Positions 60,480 to 64,000 of a stretch of 64,000 nt of DNA are shown piece by piece. Every line of letters begins with the position of its first letter. Position 1 is the stretch's first letter. Origin of the DNA: DASSUW01 sp963844405 (GTDB lineage: Bacteria; Actinomycetota; Thermoleophilia; Solirubrobacterales; Solirubrobacteraceae); the NCBI GenBank assembly GCA_963844405.1, contig CAWJNZ010000007.1, positions 62,001 through 126,000 of the forward strand, in the 5' to 3' direction. The notes under the pieces were generated by a model. It saw only the letters and a program-made list of their open reading frames with translations, did no database searches and had not been told where the DNA came from. Both the position numbers and the translations under genes were made by a program.

Positions 60480-63038
60480 TCGCGCGCCGCAAGAGCCTCG
60501 CCCGGCGTGCCCGGCGCTTGACGGACCGCGTGCAGCGCGCCACCCGCGAGCTGCGCTCGCCGGCGCCGCCGAAGCCGGCGCCCTCGAAGCCGGCTCCCAA
60601 GCCGCCCGCCAAGCGGTCACGGGCGGCGGACAACGGCCGCCCACCGCGCGAGGCGCTGGTGCGCGCGCTCGCCCGCGGCGGCCGGCTCGACCAGGCGCTG
60701 GCCTGGCAGGTCCGCCAGCTCCTGGCCGCCGAGGAGCCGGACGAGGCGTGGGCGCTCGCGGAGTCGCTGCGCGGACAGCCGGAGACGGCGGCGGTCGGGC
60801 AGGCGGCGGCCGGCATCGTCGCCTACCGCACCGGCTACCCCGAGCTCGCGCGCGAGCACTTGCGCGACGTGCCGCGCGAGCTGTGGACGCGGGTCGCGGC
60901 GCCCGCCTACCTGCGCGCGGGCCTGGCCGTCGAGCCCGAGGCGACGCTGCGCGAGATCCGCGAGCTGCTCGCCGACGAGCCCGCCGACGTGCCGGCGCGC
61001 AGCTGGTTCGACGTCCTGTCCGCCGTCTTCGGCTACGGCGACGACGCGCTCGCGCGCGACGTCTTCGCGGTCCTCGAGCGGCGGCTCGCCGCCGACCCCG
61101 GCGACTGGCGCGAGGGGCGCCGCCACGCCGACTGGATGCGCCCGTGGATGAGCGACGGCGCCTCGCCGACCGCGCCGCCGCCGCCCGAGGGCCGGCGCGC
61201 GTTCGCGATCGTCGACTACGGCCACCCTGGCGCCGACCGCGCGTCCGCGAACATCGGCGACCACGTCCAGAGCATCGCCTCGCTCGGCCACCTCGTCCGC
61301 CACCGCGGCGTGCGCTTCCACGGCGACGCCGAGCTCGTCGCCCTGCTCGACGACCTCGCGGCGCGGACGCGGCCGGAGCGGCGGCTCGACGACGTCGAGA
61401 CCGACCTCGAGGTGCTGACGGTGCACCGCGACGCCTCGATGTACGAGGCGATCCCCGAGGACACGTGGGTCCTCTGCTTCGGCTGGTACATGCACGCGAT
61501 CTTCGGCACGCGCCACGGGTTCCCGCTGCACCGGAACCTGCGGCCGGTCTTCATCTCCTTCCACTGCAACAAGCGCGACCTGCTCACGCCCGCCGCCGTC
61601 GAGTACCTCAAGCGCTACGGGCCCGTCGGCTGCCGCGACTGGACCACCGTCTACCTGCTGCTCTCGCTCGGCGTGCCCGCCTTCTTCTCCGGCTGCCTGA
61701 CGACGACGATCGACACGGTCTTCCCGGACGTCGGGGAGAAGCCGCCGGCCGGCGCGCCCGTCGCGTACGTCGACGTCGAGCCGCAGGAGGACGGCACGCT
61801 CTACAAGCACAGCTCGGCCGAGGTCCGGCGGCGGTCGTTCGTGGCCAACATGCGGACGGCGCTCGGGCTGCTCGACACCTACCGCACGCGCCACCGCAAG
61901 GTCGTCACCTCGCGCCTGCACTGCTACCTGCCGGTGCGGTCGCTCGGCGTCAACGTCGACTTCCGGCCCGCCAACCGCGCCGACATCCGCTTCGACGGCC
62001 TGGCGGGACTCGGCAACCGCGAGTTCCGCGCCATGCGCGACGGGATCAACGCCAAGCTCGAGCGGATCATGGGCGCGATCCTGGCGGGGCGGTCGGAGGA
62101 GGAGGTCTATGGGCTCTGGCGCGAGCTCACGGCCGCGGACGTCGCCGCCGCCGAGGAGCGGCGGACGGCCGAAGCGCGGTTGCCGGCGGTCGAGGTCGAG
62201 GTCGCCGAGCACGCGCGCCGGTCGCCGGAGACGGCGGCGGACACCGTCCACGTGGCAGCGATGATCAACCGGCACGGCGTCCGCAGCCTGTCGGCGCTGG
62301 TCGACTCGCTGCTCGAGCACGCCTCGCGGCCGGTGCACCTCTGGGTACTGGCGTTGCCCGGCACCGGCGACGCCGCCTCGGACGAGCTGGCGGCGCGGTT
62401 CCCCTCGCTGCCCTTCACCCAGGTCCCGCTCCGCGGGCTCGGCGCCGAGCTGGCGACGCCGGCCGGCGAGCGGGTGAGGCCGCGCGACGTGATGCGTCTG
62501 CTGCTCGGCGAGCTACTGCCCGACGTCGACCGGCTCGTGCTCCTGCCGACGCCGTCGGTGGTGGAGGGCGACATCGCCGAGCTCGCCGGCCTCGACCTCG
62601 GCGGCCACGCCCTCGCCGCCCCGACGCGGCCCGGCACGGCGGTCAGCGGCTTCGGCGTCATCCACGCCGCCGCGCTGCGGCTGGGCGCGCTCCCCGAGGC
62701 CGCGGCGGAGCTCCGCCGCACGGCCCACGCCCGCCACCGCTTCGACTTCGACGCCTTCACGCACGAGCTGCTCGTGCTCGACCTCGAGCGGCTGCGCCGC
62801 GACCGCCTGGGCGACCAGGCGTTGCGGCTCGTCGCAGGCCTACGGGCTCAGCGACCTCGAGGCCCTGCACTTCCTGATCGGGCCGGACCGGGCGGAGATC
62901 CCGCGGCCGTGGGCGGTCGTGCCGACCTGGACGCCGGTGCGCGATCCGAAGCTCGTGCACTGGGCCGACCGGGTGAAGCCGTGGCAGGCGCTGCTCACGC
63001 CCGAGCGCGACCGCTGGCGGCGCCATGCCCCCGCCTGA
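60476..63038 (+). CDS. polysaccharide pyruvyltransferase / GT8-like fusion, one frameshift
   Basis: ATG 60476 overlaps the sulfotransferase stop. An Arg/Pro-rich leader and a helical TPR-like part (to about residue 235) come first. Residues about 240-540 fit polysaccharide pyruvyl transferases: FAIVDYGHPGADRASANIGDH, WVLCFGWYMHAIF, GPVGCRDWTTVYLLLSLGVPAFFSG and RKVVTSRLHCYLPVRSLGV. Residues about 590-850 resemble GT8: VHVAAMINRHGVRSLSALVDS, VRPRDVMRLLLGELLPDVDR. Near 62838 one missing base joins LRLVA to YGLSDLEALHFLIGP and the stop at 63038. About 854 residues; probably modifies the surface polymer with pyruvate and sugar. Confidence 0.75.
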
Positions 63039-63096
63039 GTCGCGCCGCCGCCGCCTGCTCGGCGGCCTGGCCGTCGCCGCCCACCACGCCGCCTTA

Positions 63097-63162
63097 AGGG
63101 GGGCCAGGCCCCTCTGTAGTAGTACAGATCGCGACTGTGGTACCACAGAAGTGCCTGTCCCT
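63097..63162. repeat. REP-like imperfect inverted repeat
   Basis: Two related 28-31-base units face each other across a 7-base spacer (ATCGCGA). Left: GGGGCCAGGCCCCT then CTGTAGTAGTACAG. Right, read on the minus strand: AGGGACAGGCACTT then CTGTGGTACCACAG (itself a perfect palindrome). The two would pair into a long hairpin. Looks like a dispersed palindromic element. It overlaps the putative GTG start of the next gene. Confidence 0.7.
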
Positions 63163-64000
63163 CTACGTTTTCTGCTTGCGCATGCGTGGGGCATGGGCGG
63201 GACGATCCGGACGACGCTGACGATGGCCGGGCATCTCGCCGAGCGCCGCGACGTCGAGCTGGTGAGCGTGCTCCGGCGCCGTGAGCGGCCGTTCTTCCCG
63301 CTGCCGGCCGGCGTGCGCGTGCGGGCGCTGGACGACCAGCGGAGGCGGCGCGGGCTGCTGGGGCGGCTGCCCAGCCTGCTCGTGCACCCGGAGGACTACG
63401 CGTATCCGTGGTGCAGCCTGAGGACCGACATCGCGCTCGTGCGCTGGCTGCGCTCGCTCGACGGCGGCGTGGTGGTGACGACGCGGCCGGCGTTCAACCT
63501 GCTCGCCGCGCGGCTCGCCCCGCCGGGGGTGACGGTCGTCGGGCAGGAGCACCAGCACCTCGACTCCCACCGGCCGCGACTGCGCGCCGACATGGAGCGC
63601 TGGTACGGGCGGCTCGCCGCCCTGACGGTGCTGACGACGGCCGACGAGCGCGACTACGGCGTGCTGCTGGCCGGCTCGCGGACGGTGGTGGAACGCGTCC
63701 CCAACCCGCTGCCGCCCGGCCAGGCGCCGGTCTCCAGGCAGGAGGAGCGAGTGGTGGTGGCGGCCGGGCGGCTCACGCGCCAGAAGGGCTTCGACCTGCT
63801 CATCCCCGCGTTCGCCGAGGTGGCCCGCCAGCGCGCCGACTGGCGCCTGCGCATCTACGGCAGCGGCCCGGAGCGAGCACGGCTGCAGGCGCAGATCGAC
63901 GGGCTGGGGCTCGGCGATCACGTGGCGCTGATGGGCCGCAGCCGGCGGCTGGACCGCGACATGGCGAAGGGGTCGATCTTCGTCCTCAGCTCGCGCTTCG
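63151..64000 (+). CDS. glycosyltransferase family 4 protein (3' end outside window)
   Basis: The frame is open from ATG 63025 to the window edge; GTG 63151 is the better start because LRFLLAHAWGMGGTIRTTLTMAG begins right after it, while 63025-63150 reads as repeat-derived sequence. GT4 features follow: VVVAAGRLTRQKGFDLLIPAF, LRIYGSGPERARLQAQI and FVLSSRF. It is close in sequence to the gene at 58105-59316, suggesting paralogues in the same polymer pathway. Confidence 0.82.
   Translation, partial: MPVPLRFLLAHAWGMGGTIRTTLTMAGHLAERRDVELVSVLRRRERPFFPLPAGVRVRALDDQRRRRGLLGRLPSLLVHPEDYAYPWCSLRTDIALVRWLRSLDGGVVVTTRPAFNLLAARLAPPGVTVVGQEHQHLDSHRPRLRADMERWYGRLAALTVLTTADERDYGVLLAGSRTVVERVPNPLPPGQAPVSRQEERVVVAAGRLTRQKGFDLLIPAFAEVARQRADWRLRIYGSGPERARLQAQIDGLGLGDHVALMGRSRRLDRDMAKGSIFVLSSRF

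Noticed and set aside
60617..62338. 573-codon minus-strand frame opposite the pyruvyltransferase fusion
   Set aside because: Composition is a mirror of the real gene; no start signal or motif.

Overview
The window is very GC-rich throughout, with dense gene packing, frequent GTG/TTG starts and many 1-14 nt gene overlaps. Together with a SARP-type regulator, TagF-like wall-polymer transferases and a DUF4157-bearing contractile injection locus, this suggests an actinobacterium, probably of the Thermoleophilia/Solirubrobacterales type. That taxonomic placement is inference from gene content only.

Layout. (1) 1-11.1 kb is an accessory region: an nSTAND-WD40 NTPase running off the left edge, a secreted M6-like metalloprotease, a TIR-SIR2 fusion next to a SLATT/DUF4231 membrane protein, then remnants (a tyrosine-recombinase C-terminus, a GmrSD-type restriction fragment abutting an IS110 transposase fragment, and a truncated pobA duplicate joined to the tail of a haloacid dehalogenase). 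(2) 11.1-17.8 kb holds small metabolic and regulatory genes: ABM and GYD domain proteins, a TetR regulator divergent from a SemiSWEET-like transporter with a clear operator between them, two methyltransferases, a glycerophosphodiesterase and an IS3 remnant. (3) 18.0-22.6 kb is a tightly coupled pobA-pcaH-pcaG-pcaB-pcaD-pcaC operon taking 4-hydroxybenzoate through protocatechuate toward 3-oxoadipate.

(4) 22.8-48.1 kb, all on the minus strand, is an extracellular-type contractile injection system (eCIS). In transcription order it has: sheath, tube, zinc-ribbon assembly protein, an octapeptide-repeat protein, a DUF4255 terminator-like protein, AAA ATPase, small protein, tube-initiator/LysM-associated protein, LysM protein, spike, PAAR-like tip, gp25, two baseplate-J-type proteins, a tail-I/beta-helix protein, a DUF6519 fibre-like protein and three HExxH cargo candidates, two of them carrying the DUF4157 eCIS core domain. 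A SARP regulator lies just upstream. The cargo gene at 22.8-25.4 kb joins DUF4157 to an NlpC-like domain and a pyroglutamyl-peptidase-like domain whose catalytic Cys is Ser.

(5) 49-64 kb holds a secreted staphylococcal-nuclease-like protein with lamin-tail domains, then a cell-surface polymer locus: two glycosyltransferase/CDP-glycerol glycerophosphotransferase fusions, three sulfotransferases, a methyltransferase, two GT4 enzymes and a pyruvyltransferase-GT8 fusion.

Quality caveat: many conserved genes, especially from 34 to 43 kb, switch reading frame through apparent single-base deletions in GC-rich sequence while the protein similarity continues. I treat most of these as one gene each and flag the shift. 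Either local assembly error or recent decay could explain them; raw reads would decide. Product names come from my recognition of motifs, not from a database search.
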